From Verrucomicrobiota bacterium (lineage in GTDB: Bacteria > Verrucomicrobiota > Verrucomicrobiia > Opitutales > Opitutaceae): a DNA stretch of 64,000 nucleotides. The position numbers and the translations under genes were made by a program. This document shows positions 17,974 through 26,900 of this stretch, piece after piece. The DNA lies in the NCBI GenBank assembly GCA_016235555.1, contig JACRKC010000099.1, positions 21,262 through 85,261 of the forward strand, written 5' to 3'. A model generated the notes under the pieces. That model was not told where the DNA came from. It worked only from the letters and a program-made list of their open reading frames with translations, and did no database searches. Within the stretch, counting starts at the first letter, position 1, and the number at the start of each line of letters is the position of its first letter.

Positions 17974-19143
17974 TCAATACTTCGGGAACTTCAGCCACTT
18001 CGCGCCGGCTTTGCCGGACTTGATCGACGTCTCGATGAACGCCATGCCGGCGAGGCCGTCGTCGATCGTCGGGAAATCGTAGCCTGCCTTCGGCGCTTTG
18101 CGGCCTTCGATCGAGTCGGCGATCGCGGTGGCGGCGCTGCGGTAGACGTTCGCGAACGCCTCGATGAAGCCCTCCGGATGCGCGAACGGCGTGCGAATCG
18201 CGCCTTTCGCGGCGTCGCAGTGATAACCGTTGCCGCGGCGGTGGATTTGCTGCGGGGCGTCGTGCTTCTTCCAGATGAGTTCGTTCGGGTTTTCCTGGAA
18301 CCACTGGAGCGAGCCCTTGGTGCCCCAGACGCGGATGTTGATGTTGTTTTCGTCGCCGCTCGAAATCTGCGAGGCGAACAGGATGCCCTTCACGCCGCCG
18401 CTCCAGCGCACGAGGCAGTTGCCGTCGTCGTCGAGCAGGCGGCCGGGGATGAAGGTGGACATCTCGGCGCAGATTTCCTCGACCTCGAGGCCGGTGATGT
18501 AGCGCGCGAGGTTGTGCGCGTGGGTGCCGATGTCGCCCATGCAGTTCGAGACGCCGGAGACGTTCGGGTCCATGCGCCAGTTGGCGATCTTGCTGATCGT
18601 GCCGGCTTCGAGGGCGCTGATAGCGTAGCCCTGCGGGTATTCGACGACGATCTTGGTGAGCTGGCCGAGCTTGCCGGTGCGCACCCAGTCGCGTGCTTCC
18701 TTCACCATTGGGTAACCAGTGTAGTTGTGCGTGAGCGCAAAGACCTTGCTGCTCTGCTTCACGACTTCGCGGAGTTTGAGGCCTTCCTTCAGGGAGAAAC
18801 ACAGCGGCTTGTCACACACGACGTGGAAGCCGGCCTCGAGGAACGTCTTCGCGACCGCGGCGTGCGTGTTGTTGCGCGTGACGATCGAGACGAAGTCGAT
18901 GCGCTGGTCGGCGGGGAGGGCGGCCTCGGCCTTCGCCATTTCCTGGTAGGTGGCGTAAACGCGCTTCGGGTCGAGGAAGAGGTCGGCGCCGGAGGCTTTC
19001 GACTTTTCGGGGTCGGCCGAGAAGCAGCCGGCGACGAGATCGATCTCGCCATCGAGGCGGGCGGCCATGCGGTGGACGGAGCCGATAAAGGCGCCACGGC
19101 CGCCGCCGACCATGCCCATGCGGAGTTTGCGATTGAGTTTCAT
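17974..19143 (-). CDS. Gfo/Idh/MocA-family oxidoreductase
   Basis: 389 residues from the ATG at 19143 (MKLNRKLRMGMVGGGRGAFI). The Rossmann motif is GMVGGGRGAFIGSVH, followed by IDLVAGCFSADPEKS. The active-site motif is HVVCDKPLCFSLKEGLKL (D-K-P). The C-terminal domain includes NCMGDIGTHAHNLARYITGL with the conserved Asp and His. It has no signal peptide, so it is cytoplasmic. The proteins in this subfamily are NAD(P)-dependent sugar or sugar-acid dehydrogenases. It lies in a minus-strand series with another Gfo/Idh/MocA protein and a TIM-barrel epimerase, which suggests a shared sugar-oxidation route such as an inositol- or keto-sugar pathway. Exact substrate unknown. Confidence 0.93.
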   Translation of the reverse strand: MKLNRKLRMGMVGGGRGAFIGSVHRMAARLDGEIDLVAGCFSADPEKSKASGADLFLDPKRVYATYQEMAKAEAALPADQRIDFVSIVTRNNTHAAVAKTFLEAGFHVVCDKPLCFSLKEGLKLREVVKQSSKVFALTHNYTGYPMVKEARDWVRTGKLGQLTKIVVEYPQGYAISALEAGTISKIANWRMDPNVSGVSNCMGDIGTHAHNLARYITGLEVEEICAEMSTFIPGRLLDDDGNCLVRWSGGVKGILFASQISSGDENNINIRVWGTKGSLQWFQENPNELIWKKHDAPQQIHRRGNGYHCDAAKGAIRTPFAHPEGFIEAFANVYRSAATAIADSIEGRKAPKAGYDFPTIDDGLAGMAFIETSIKSGKAGAKWLKFPKY

Positions 19144-19240
19144 AGTGGGGAAAGATGAGAGACGATTGATGGCGATCAACAAAGTGACGTGGCGGGAATT
19201 TGTGGCGAGGTCCGCTCTGGACGCCTATTTGGCTATTTCT

Positions 19241-19612
19241 TCACGGTGCAGCTTGGCAATCGACGTGAAAGTCACAGTCGAGCGCCAAAATCATTTTCAA
19301 CTCTTTTTTTGAAAAGGACAAAGCGCACTGCGAATCATACGTGTAGGTGATCGAGAGCGTAAAATACTCCCCACCTGCATTACGCATAGCGTCTCTGAAC
19401 TTGGCAACACGCTCGTAAATCCAGGCAATCTTCGCAGGCTCTTCTTCAGGCGCATCGAAGCCAGCAGAGCCGTATGGCACGGGAACTCCGCGATAGCGAC
19501 CGATCTTTCCGATAACACCTGGATCGTGTGAATTGGAGAACTGTGCTGGCACTTTGGACGGAGTGAATCGTTCGCCACAGACGCTGAAACTTACTTGGGT
19601 GCGGACAATCAT
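19241..19612 (-). CDS. Hypothetical protein, DUF4279-like
   Basis: 123 residues from the ATG at 19612 (MIVRTQVSFSVCGERFTPSK). The N-terminal beta strand with FSVCGERFTPSKV and the C-terminal SITYTYDSQCALSFSKKELK followed by MILALDCDFHVDC resemble DUF4279-type proteins, small soluble proteins of unknown function. This is weak similarity by pattern only. GC content is visibly lower than in the flanking dehydrogenase genes, which suggests independent acquisition. It sits between two Gfo/Idh/MocA genes on the same strand but looks unrelated to them. Confidence 0.7.
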   Translation of the reverse strand: MIVRTQVSFSVCGERFTPSKVPAQFSNSHDPGVIGKIGRYRGVPVPYGSAGFDAPEEEPAKIAWIYERVAKFRDAMRNAGGEYFTLSITYTYDSQCALSFSKKELKMILALDCDFHVDCQAAP

Positions 19613-19657
19613 CTTCGCCCCAGGGTCTGGATTTTTTGATTTTTCGTCCGGTCTCAA

Positions 19658-20740
19658 TCAGAGCGCCACCGGCTTCCCCGTCGCTGCCGACTTGTAAGCT
19701 CCGTCGATGATCTTCATGAGCGAGAGCGCCTGGTCGGGGGTGTTGAGCGGTTTTTCGGTGCCTTCGAGCACGCGCACGAAATTCATCGCGGAACGCACGC
19801 GGCCCATCGTTTCGTCGGCGGGGACGATGATGTCGCGGTTCACGTGGCGGCCGTTTTCGAGCGTGTAGAGCTGGCACGCGTCGATCGCGGTGTTGTCGAG
19901 GCCGTCGATGCCGAAGAGGCGACGGACGAGGCCGCCGGCCTTCGTGCCTTGGAACGTGACCGAGACTTCCTCGCGTTGATTCATCTCGGCCCACGACACG
20001 GCGAGCGACATCGACTGGCCGCTCTTGAACGTGACGAAGCCGTGCGCGGCGGCCTCGACGTCGGTCGTGCCCTTCGCGACATCGGGAATGCCCCACGGGC
20101 CCTTGAAGGCCTTGTTGTCGATGTTGTCCGAGTAGGTGCGCGCGAGGATGTGCGCGGGCTCGGGGTAGCCCATGAAGTAGAGGCCGAGGTCGACCATGTG
20201 GAGGAGGTCGATGAGCGGGCCGCCGCCGGAGAGTGCCTTGGTGGTGAACCAGCCGCCGAAGCCCGGGATGCCGGCGCGGCGGATCCATTTCGCCTGGCAG
20301 GTGTTGATGGTGCCGACGGTGCCGGCCTTGATGTATTCCATCATCGCGTAGCTCTCGGGGCGGGCGCGGTTGTTGAAATTGAACATCAGCGTTTTCTTCG
20401 CCTTCGCGGCGACGGCCTGCATCTTCGCCATTTCCTTGGCGCTGAGCGCGGGCGGCTTTTCGCAGAAGACGTGCTTGCCGGCCTTGAGGGCCTGGAGCGC
20501 GAGCGGCGCGTGGAATTTGTTCGGCACGATCACCGAGACGGCGTCGAGATCCTTCTCGGCGGCGAGCATCTCGGCGACGTCGCCGTAGACTTTGCCGATG
20601 CCGTGCTTGGCGGCGGATTTCTCCGCGGCGGCCTTGTTGACGTCAGCGAGGGCGACGATGTCGGCGCCGGCTTCGCGAAAACCTTTGGCGTGGTAGGCGG
20701 CCATGCCGCCCGCACCGATGATGGCGATTTTGATGCTCAT
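19658..20740 (-). CDS. Gfo/Idh/MocA-family oxidoreductase
   Basis: 360 residues from the ATG at 20740 (MSIKIAIIGAGGMAAYHAKG). Rossmann motif IIGAGGMAAYHAKGF, cofactor loop IVALADVNKAAAEK, active-site E-K-P motif HVFCEKPPALSAKEM. The C-terminal half has GPLIDLLHMVDLGLYFMGYP, carrying the Asp and His that normally bind substrate. No signal peptide. The upstream neighbour on the same strand is a xylose-isomerase-like protein (gap 120 bp, filled by a palindromic repeat), a very common pairing for keto-sugar and inositol catabolism. The gene probably belongs to that route; the substrate is not predictable from sequence. Confidence 0.93.
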   Translation of the reverse strand: MSIKIAIIGAGGMAAYHAKGFREAGADIVALADVNKAAAEKSAAKHGIGKVYGDVAEMLAAEKDLDAVSVIVPNKFHAPLALQALKAGKHVFCEKPPALSAKEMAKMQAVAAKAKKTLMFNFNNRARPESYAMMEYIKAGTVGTINTCQAKWIRRAGIPGFGGWFTTKALSGGGPLIDLLHMVDLGLYFMGYPEPAHILARTYSDNIDNKAFKGPWGIPDVAKGTTDVEAAAHGFVTFKSGQSMSLAVSWAEMNQREEVSVTFQGTKAGGLVRRLFGIDGLDNTAIDACQLYTLENGRHVNRDIIVPADETMGRVRSAMNFVRVLEGTEKPLNTPDQALSLMKIIDGAYKSAATGKPVAL

Positions 20741-20762
20741 GGAATGAAGAGGAAGAAGGAGG

Positions 20763-20849
20763 AACCACGAAATACACGAAACACACGAAAGGAATACACG
20801 GGCTCAGAGGAGCTGAGTTCTTTCGTGTATTTCGTGTGTTTCGTGGTTC
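20763..20849. repeat. Palindromic intergenic repeat, 'cacgaaa' family
   Basis: Arms aaccacgaaatacacgaaac and ttcgtgtgtttcgtggtt. Same family as 2258-2327 and 52968-53042. It separates two genes of the same metabolic set. Confidence 0.85.
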
Positions 20850-20860
20850 AAAAAAACCGA

Positions 20861-21895
20861 CTACCGATCGAACTGCGCGTCGAAGACGATCGCGCTCGAG
20901 GGGAAGTCGACTTTGCGGACGAAGGCGGCGGCTTCGGTGGCGCCGTGGATGCGGTCCATGCGGCTGTCTTCCCACTCGACGGAGAGCGGGCCGCGGTAGC
21001 CGACGTCGTTGAGGGCGACGATGATCTCCTCGAAGTTGATGTCGCCGTGGCCGAGCGAGCGGAAATCCCAATAGCGACTCGGGTGGCCGAAGCTCACGTG
21101 GCCGCCGAACACGCCCACCGTGCCGTCGCCGTGGCCCCACCACACGTCCTTCATGTGGCAGTGGTAGATGCGGTCGCCGAACTTGCGGATGAACTTCACG
21201 TAGTCGACGCCTTGGTAGCCAAGGTGCGAGGGGTCGTAGTTGAAGCCGAAGCGCTTGTGGCCCTTGACCGCATCGATCGCGCGGCGGGTGCTGGCGATGT
21301 CGAACGCGATCTCGGTCGGGTGGACTTCAAGGCCGAAGTTGACGTTGACCTTGTCGAACGCCTCGAGGATCGGGCCGAAGCGGCGGCCGAAATCATCGAA
21401 GCCCTTCTGCCAGTATTCCTGGGAGGTGGGCGGGAAGGCGTAGATCGAGTGCCAGATGCTGGAGCCGGTGAAGCCGTTGACGACCGCCGGAAAATCGTCG
21501 GCGCTCTTGCGGCCGGGCTTGGCGTCGAAGAACGCCCGGGCGGCCTTGCCCGCGGTGATCATCTTCTTCGCGGCGCGCTTGCGGACGCCCTCGGGCTCGC
21601 CGTCGCCCCACACATCGGGCGGAAGGATGGACTGGTGGCGCGCGTCGATGTTGTCGCAGATGGCCTGGCCGACGAGGTGGCTCGAGATGGCGTAGCAGGT
21701 GAGGCCGTTGGAGCGGAGGAGCGACCACTTGTCGTGGACGTATTTCTTGCTCGAGACGGCGGCATCCACGTCGAAGTGGTCGCCCCAGCAGGCGAGTTCG
21801 ACGCCGTCGTAGCCCATCTTTTTGACCATGGGCAGGAGTTTCTCGAGGGGAAGGTCGGCCCACTGGCCGGTGAACAGGGTGACTGGACGTGGCAT
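20861..21895 (-). CDS. Sugar phosphate isomerase/epimerase (xylose-isomerase-like TIM barrel)
   Basis: 344 residues from the ATG at 21895 ([20 protein letters not shown]). Barrel motifs include [20 protein letters not shown] near the N-terminus, [14 protein letters not shown] (metal-ligand Glu/His), [14 protein letters not shown] (Asp/His), [12 protein letters not shown], and the end [14 protein letters not shown] with the last Glu. These fit the four metal-binding positions of the AP-endonuclease-2/xylose-isomerase superfamily. No signal peptide. It heads the minus-strand set of oxidoreductases. The predicted role is isomerisation or dehydration of a keto-sugar or inosose made by a neighbouring Gfo/Idh/MocA enzyme. 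Confidence 0.93.
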   Translation of the reverse strand: MPRPVTLFTGQWADLPLEKLLPMVKKMGYDGVELACWGDHFDVDAAVSSKKYVHDKWSLLRSNGLTCYAISSHLVGQAICDNIDARHQSILPPDVWGDGEPEGVRKRAAKKMITAGKAARAFFDAKPGRKSADDFPAVVNGFTGSSIWHSIYAFPPTSQEYWQKGFDDFGRRFGPILEAFDKVNVNFGLEVHPTEIAFDIASTRRAIDAVKGHKRFGFNYDPSHLGYQGVDYVKFIRKFGDRIYHCHMKDVWWGHGDGTVGVFGGHVSFGHPSRYWDFRSLGHGDINFEEIIVALNDVGYRGPLSVEWEDSRMDRIHGATEAAAFVRKVDFPSSAIVFDAQFDR

Positions 21896-22257
21896 GATGA
21901 GGGAGGTTTGAGAGCGAAACGGGGTAGCGAAGCGGATCGCGACTTTCGCCGCGCGACGCAGAGGCGGCAAGCGGAAAGGTTTTTGGGCGCGGCTGGGCCT
22001 TGGGCAAAGGAGCCGCAACCGAGGTCATACCCAGGCGATTTTTTGACCGCGGATTGCGCGGATACCGCGGATAAAGGCAGGGAAATCTCGGGCCATCCGC
22101 GCCATCTGCGTAATCCGCGGTCAGAGGATTGAAACGATCGTCGCAGGGCGGGCGCATGTTCTGAGGTGGTGCACAAACCGCCCCAACTGCCCCGTCTCGA
22201 ACTGCGCGGAGCCAATTCTCTGTGTTCATCCGGGTCCATCTGTGGTTAACCCGCCGC
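21896..22257. other. Divergent intergenic region with two repeats
   Basis: 22048-22122 is a palindromic repeat (gaccgcggattgcgcgg pairs with atctgcgtaatccgcggtc). 22217-22254 is a half-repeat, ctgtgttcatccgggtccat and ctgtggttaacc, of a type that recurs in such genomes. Promoters for the two divergent epimerase genes should lie here but no clear consensus was seen. Confidence 0.65.
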
Positions 22258-23052
22258 GTGCTCCGTTGTATTTCCACCCTCGGTTGTCCGGACTTTTCGC
22301 TCGATGAGACGCTGGCGCTCGCGGCGCGGCATGGGCTCGCGGCGGTGGAGATCCGCGCGCTGGGCGGCACGGTGGAGCTGCCGCGCTATTTCGCGGGGCA
22401 GTTTGGGGCGCCGGAGGCGCTCGCCGCGCAAATGCGCGGAGCGACGGTGAGGGTCGCGGCGCTCGATACGTCGCTCAAGCTGGCGGGCGCGGCACCGGGC
22501 GACCGCGAGGCGTTTCTCGCCTACGTGCCGTGGGCGGAGGCGCTCGGCGCGCGGTGGCTGCGGGTGTTCGACGGGGGAAAGGCGGGCGACGCGGCGGAGC
22601 TGATCGCGATGGCGGAAACCGTGCGTTGGTGGCGCGACGTGCGCCGCGCGAACGGTTGGGCGGCGGATATTTTCATCGAGACGCACGACTCGCTTTTCAC
22701 CGCGGATGCGATCAACCGCTTCCGGTCGCACGCGCCCGGCACGGCGATCCTGTGGGATTCGCACCACACGTGGAAGAAGGGTGGGGAGGACCCGGTCGCG
22801 ACGTGGCGGGCCATCCGCGATGGCGTGGTGCATGTGCACGTGAAGGACAGCATCAGCGTGCCGAGCGCAAAGCATCCGTTCACCTACGTGCTGCCCGGCG
22901 ATGGCGAGTTTCCGATCGCCCCGCTGCTCGCGGCGCTGCGGGCGGATGGGTTTGGTGGGCTCGTGAGCTTGGAGTGGGAGCGGCTGTGGCATCCCTATCT
23001 GCCGTCGCTGGACGAGGCACTCACGGTCGCGCGGGCGCGGGCTTGGTGGTGA
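22258..23052 (+). CDS. Sugar phosphate isomerase/epimerase (TIM barrel)
   Basis: 264 residues using the GTG at 22258 (VLRCISTLGCPDFSLDETLA). An earlier GTG at 22222 would translate an interspersed repeat and is rejected. Barrel hallmarks are LAAVEIRALGGTVELPRYF, WLRVFDGGKAGDAAELI, DIFIETHDSLFT (Glu/His), AILWDSHHTWKKGG (Asp-x-His), VVHVHVKDS and GLVSLEWERLWHP (Glu). It is shorter than the epimerase at 20861 and divergent from it. Likely cytoplasmic keto-sugar isomerase. A 50 bp sequence coding for the same C-terminal residues (LDEALTVAxAR then WW) recurs at 23660-23716 beyond the adjoining toxin-antitoxin pair. Confidence 0.88.
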   Translation: MLRCISTLGCPDFSLDETLALAARHGLAAVEIRALGGTVELPRYFAGQFGAPEALAAQMRGATVRVAALDTSLKLAGAAPGDREAFLAYVPWAEALGARWLRVFDGGKAGDAAELIAMAETVRWWRDVRRANGWAADIFIETHDSLFTADAINRFRSHAPGTAILWDSHHTWKKGGEDPVATWRAIRDGVVHVHVKDSISVPSAKHPFTYVLPGDGEFPIAPLLAALRADGFGGLVSLEWERLWHPYLPSLDEALTVARARAWW

Positions 23053-23056
23053 TGAT

Positions 23057-23380
23057 TCAGCCGAGCACGGAAAATGTGCCCGCAGTCAGGGTGGGAAGCA
23101 GCGCGAGTAGCTTCGGCATCAAGTGGCGGGTGTCGGCGAGCCGATTGGATGGTGCACGTAATGCGACGACTGCCAGCGGCAGCCCTTCGAGCAGCCGGCG
23201 CCGGTCGTGCGCCATCGCGTTGTCCATGGTGATCAACACATCGAATTGCCGGCTTGCGCGGTCGATCAGCGCGCCGTTCTTCGTTCCTGCCCAGCCGATC
23301 AGGGGCACCGAGCAGACTTCGTGGCCGGGGAGTTCGCGACCCAGCCGCCAGTCGAGATTCTCATCGAGGAGAATCCGCAT
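23057..23380 (-). CDS. DUF5615 PIN-like toxin
   Basis: 107 residues from the ATG at 23380. The N-terminus MRILLDENLDWRLGRELPGH is the hallmark of DUF5615 PIN-like proteins (LxDENL with the first acidic residue). VCSVPLIGWAGTKNGALIDR and FDVLITMDNAMAHD (second acidic cluster, ITxDxxM) follow. The predicted role is a toxin ribonuclease. It is encoded 3 bp downstream of a DUF433 antitoxin on the same strand, the usual arrangement. It converges with the epimerase gene, with stops only 4 bp apart. Confidence 0.9.
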   Translation of the reverse strand: MRILLDENLDWRLGRELPGHEVCSVPLIGWAGTKNGALIDRASRQFDVLITMDNAMAHDRRRLLEGLPLAVVALRAPSNRLADTRHLMPKLLALLPTLTAGTFSVLG

Positions 23381-23383
23381 GGC

Positions 23384-23596
23384 CTACGCAGGCTCGAGGA
23401 TGTGCGCTCGCGACTCCTCCAGCACCGCGATCACTTGTTCGCGCTGCACACTGGGAAACCCGGTCAGGAAATCGTCGATCGTCTCACCCGCCTCAAGGTG
23501 ATCGAAGAGGCTCCGGACCGGCACTCGCGTGCCCACAAACACGCGTTCGCCTCCGAGGATATCGGGATCGGAGATCGTGACGCCGCCGGCTTTCAT
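23384..23596 (-). CDS. DUF433 antitoxin
   Basis: 70 residues from the ATG at 23596 (MKAGGVTISDPDILGGERVF). It matches DUF433: ISxDPxILGGxxVFxGTRVP, SLFDHLEAGETIDDFLTGFP, REQVIAVLEESRAHIL. The helix-turn-helix-type fold should bind its own promoter. The toxin starts 3 bp after its stop, so the two are translated together. The pair is flanked by a real epimerase 3' end and by a relic of a second one. Confidence 0.92.
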   Translation of the reverse strand: MKAGGVTISDPDILGGERVFVGTRVPVRSLFDHLEAGETIDDFLTGFPSVQREQVIAVLEESRAHILEPA

Positions 23597-23647
23597 GCTT
23601 TGGAAGCTACCCGAGAATCGAATTGCGACAAGCGCGGATTGGATTGA

Positions 23648-23716
23648 ATGGCGCTTCCGCGTCTCCCACCGCTCGACGAGGCGCTGACGGTGGCGCAGGC
23701 GCGCGGGTGGTGGTAG
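23648..23716 (+). pseudogene. 3'-end relic of a second epimerase gene
   Basis: Read from 23648 it gives MALPRLPPLDEALTVAQARG then WW and a stop, closely matching the C-terminus of the epimerase at 22258-23052 (LPSLDEALTVARARAWW). Most nucleotide differences between the two are at third codon positions, so this is an old homologous fragment and not a recent copy. The rest of the gene is missing; the toxin-antitoxin pair lies between the two ends. Confidence 0.7.
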
Positions 23717-23780
23717 CGGCCGACGTGAGGAGGCCGGAGAACGCGCGGCATGCGGCCGGCCTCCTCACGTCGGCCGCTAC
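23713..23780. repeat. Perfect 25 bp inverted repeat (strong hairpin)
   Basis: Left arm gtagcggccgacgtgagga plus ggccgg, right arm its exact complement ending ggccgctac, loop 18 bp. It sits 37 bp before the shared promoter motif of TonB receptor 2 and may terminate upstream transcription or be a REP-type element. Confidence 0.85.
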
Positions 23781-23816
23781 GACGATCGCGCAGCGAGATG
23801 AAAGTCGCGCGTTCAT

Positions 23817-23847
23817 GTGGAAAATCGTCGGACGGATGTGTGCGGCT
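23817..23847 (+). promoter_or_regulatory. Copy 3 of a shared 31 bp promoter motif, upstream of TonB receptor 2
   Basis: Reads GTGGAAAATCGTC then GGACGGATGTGTGCGGCT, matching copies 1 and 2 at most positions with identical spacing. It ends 58 bp before the receptor ATG. A small hairpin (GGTGTC-ggct-GACACC, 23878-23893) lies between it and the start codon. Confidence 0.68.
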
Positions 23848-23905
23848 CGCTCTTGGCTGCCGCGGACAATGGGCGCAGGTGTCGGCTGACACCCAAGTCA
23901 ACCCC

Positions 23906-26900
23906 ATGCGTGCACACCTGCTTCTCCGTCGCGGTCCGTCGGCGTTTTTCGGACTGCTGCTCAGCCTGATCGTCACCGCCGTTGCGCTCCGCGCTCAGCC
24001 CGGTGCCGCCACCGGCACGATTGAGGGCCGCGTGTTCAATCCCGCCAACAACACCTACGTCGAGCGCGCGCGGCTCACGGTCGCCGGCACGAACCTCGAG
24101 GCGTTTTCGGACGCCGACGGCAACTACCGCCTCGACGGCGTGCCGGCGGGCACGGCCACGGTGAACGCGTTTCGCACCGGCCTTCCCCTGACCACGGCCA
24201 CCGTGCAGGTCGTCGCCGGCACCCCCGCGCAGCTTACGATCAATCTCGGCAAGGCCGACGACGCCGTCGTGAAGCTCGACGCCTTCGTCGTCGAATCCAA
24301 GAGCATGGATGGCGCGGCGATCGCCATCAACGAGCAGCGCTTCTCCTCGCAGATGAAGACCGTGGTCGGCGCCGATGAGTTTGGCCAGGTGGCCGAGGGC
24401 AACGCCGCCGAGTTCATGAAATTCCTTCCGGGCGTCGCGATCGAGAACGGCGGCGGCAACGCGCGAAACATCTACCTCAACGGCGCGCCCACGAACAACG
24501 TCCCCGTGACCGTGGCGGGCCTCGATCTCGCGAGCGCGGGCGTCGGCGGCATGGGCCGCGCCGTTGCGATGGACATGGTTTCGATCAACAACGTTTCGCG
24601 CATCGAGATCGTGCAATCGCCCACACCGGAGTCGCCGGGCAGCGCGCTCGCCGGTTCGGTCAACATGGTTCCGCGCAGCGCGTTTGAGCGGCTGAAGCCC
24701 GAGTTCAACGGCAGTGCGTTCGTGATGATGCGCGACAGCGAGCACGAACTCGGCAAGACGCCGGGCCCGACGCACAAGGAGACCTACAAGTGGCACCCGG
24801 GCTTCGACCTGGCCTACACCGTGCCGGTCAACAAGCGCTTCGGCTTCGCGCTCTCGTTCAATCACTCCACGCAGTATTCCCCGCAGGACTGGGTCGGCCT
24901 CACGTGGCGCGGCACCAACGGGGCGATCGACGCCAACTACGCGCCGACGACGCCCGACAAACCCTACCTGACCAACTACTCCTACCGCGACGACACGAAG
25001 GAAACCGGCCGCACCTCGCTGGGCGTGAGCTTCGACTACCGACTCACCGATCGCGACCGCATCTCGGTCGCGTATCAGAGCACGCAGAACTACGTCGATT
25101 TCTTCGCGCGCCAGTTCAACTTCAACATCCAGCGCGCGCTCTCCGGCAATTTCGGCCCGACCTTCACGCGTGGCGACACCGGCGCGCCCGCCACGGCCTC
25201 GTATGGCAACGTGCAGGTGACCAACAACGCCATCTATCGCTCGAACCGCACCGACATGCCGACGCTCACATGGATCCACAACGGCCCCACCTGGCGATTC
25301 GAGGGCGGCTTTGGCTACTCACGCGCGAGCAACGTCGATCGCGACACCGAGTTCGGCTTCCTTCAGGGCGCCACCGCCACCCGCGGCCGCCTGCGGGTGA
25401 ACTTCGACGACGTCACCTACCTGCGCCCCGGCATGATCACCGTGCTCGACGATGCCAACGGCCAGGCCCTCGATCCCTACCGGCTCGACAACAAGGCGCT
25501 CACGACCGCCGCCTCGAATCCGCGCATCTTCCGCGACTACCGCAAGAGCGCTTACCTGAACAGCACGCGCCGCTTCGATTGGTCCGTCCCGGTCACGATC
25601 AAGACGGGCCTCGACCTGCGCATCGGGCAGCGCGACGCGTTTGGCGGCACGACCACCTTCACCTACGTCGGCGCCGACGGCGTCGCCGCGCCCACGCCCA
25701 ACACCCCCGTCGGCAACGACAATGGCGCCGGCCCCTTTCTCGACGAGAGCTTCTCGCAGCGCACGCCGCCTTGGGGCTTTACCCGCACCGATTGGATGAG
25801 TGCGAAGAAAATCTACGCGGCCTACACCGCCCGCCCGGCGAACTTCACGATCAACCCGGTCGACGTCTACAACAGCTACACCAACCTCTCGAAGCGCGCG
25901 GAGGAAAAGATCTCGGCCGGTTACGTGCGGTTCGATGCCGCGTTTTTCGAGCGCCGCCTGAACATCACCACCGGCCTGCGCGCCGAGCAGACCAACATCG
26001 ACGCCTACGGCCCGCTCAACAATCCCGTCGGCAACTTGCAAAAAGACGCGCAAGGCCGGCCCATCCGCGGCACGACGATCTTCCCGGCCGCCAGCCTCGA
26101 CGCGCGCAAACTCATCCTCCTCGAGCGCGGCGCCCACGTGCAGAAGGAATATCTCCGCTACTTCCCGAGCCTGAACGCGAACTACTCGATCCGGCCCAAC
26201 CTGATCGCGCGCGGCGCCTACTACTGGTCGGTAGGCCGGCCCGATTTCAATCAATACGCCGGCGGTGTCACGCTGCCCGACCTCACCGCGACGCCCGATC
26301 CCAACACCGCCGCCGGCCGCATCACGGTCAACAATGTCGGCATCAAGCCGTGGAAGGCTGAGAGCTACAAGCTGCGCCTCGAATATTATTTCGAGAAAGT
26401 CGGGCAGGTTTCGATCGGCGGGTTCCGCCGCACGTTCTCGAATTTCTGGCGGCAACAGCAGGTGACGCCGACGCCGGAGTTCTACGAAAACTTCGGCATC
26501 GATCCGACCACCTACGGCAACTACCAGTTTTTCACCGATGTGAACCAGCCCGGGACTTATACGCTCAACGGGTTCGAGACGGACTATCGGCAGGCGCTCA
26601 CGTTTCTGCCCAATTGGGCGCGCGGCGTGCAGGTGTTCGGCAATGTGTCGCTCATCCACGAGTCCGGCGCGGTGCTCGGCAGCACGGCGTTTGCGGGATT
26701 CGTGCCCCGCGTGATCAACTGGGGCGTGAGCCTCACGCGGCCGAAATTCAACGTGCGCGTGAACGTGAACTTCCGCGGCCGCCAGCGGCTCGGCGCTGTG
26801 ACTGGTGCCGGCGTCGAGTCGGGCACTTACCGCTACGCCGCACCGCGCCGCTACGTGGATCTCGTGGGCGAGTATCACCTCACCCGCCGCTACTCGCTCT

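Noticed and set aside
22222..22257. Upstream GTG start for the epimerase at 22258
   Set aside because: The additional codons lie in an interspersed repeat (ctgtgttcatccgggtccat), and the barrel begins right after the GTG at 22258.
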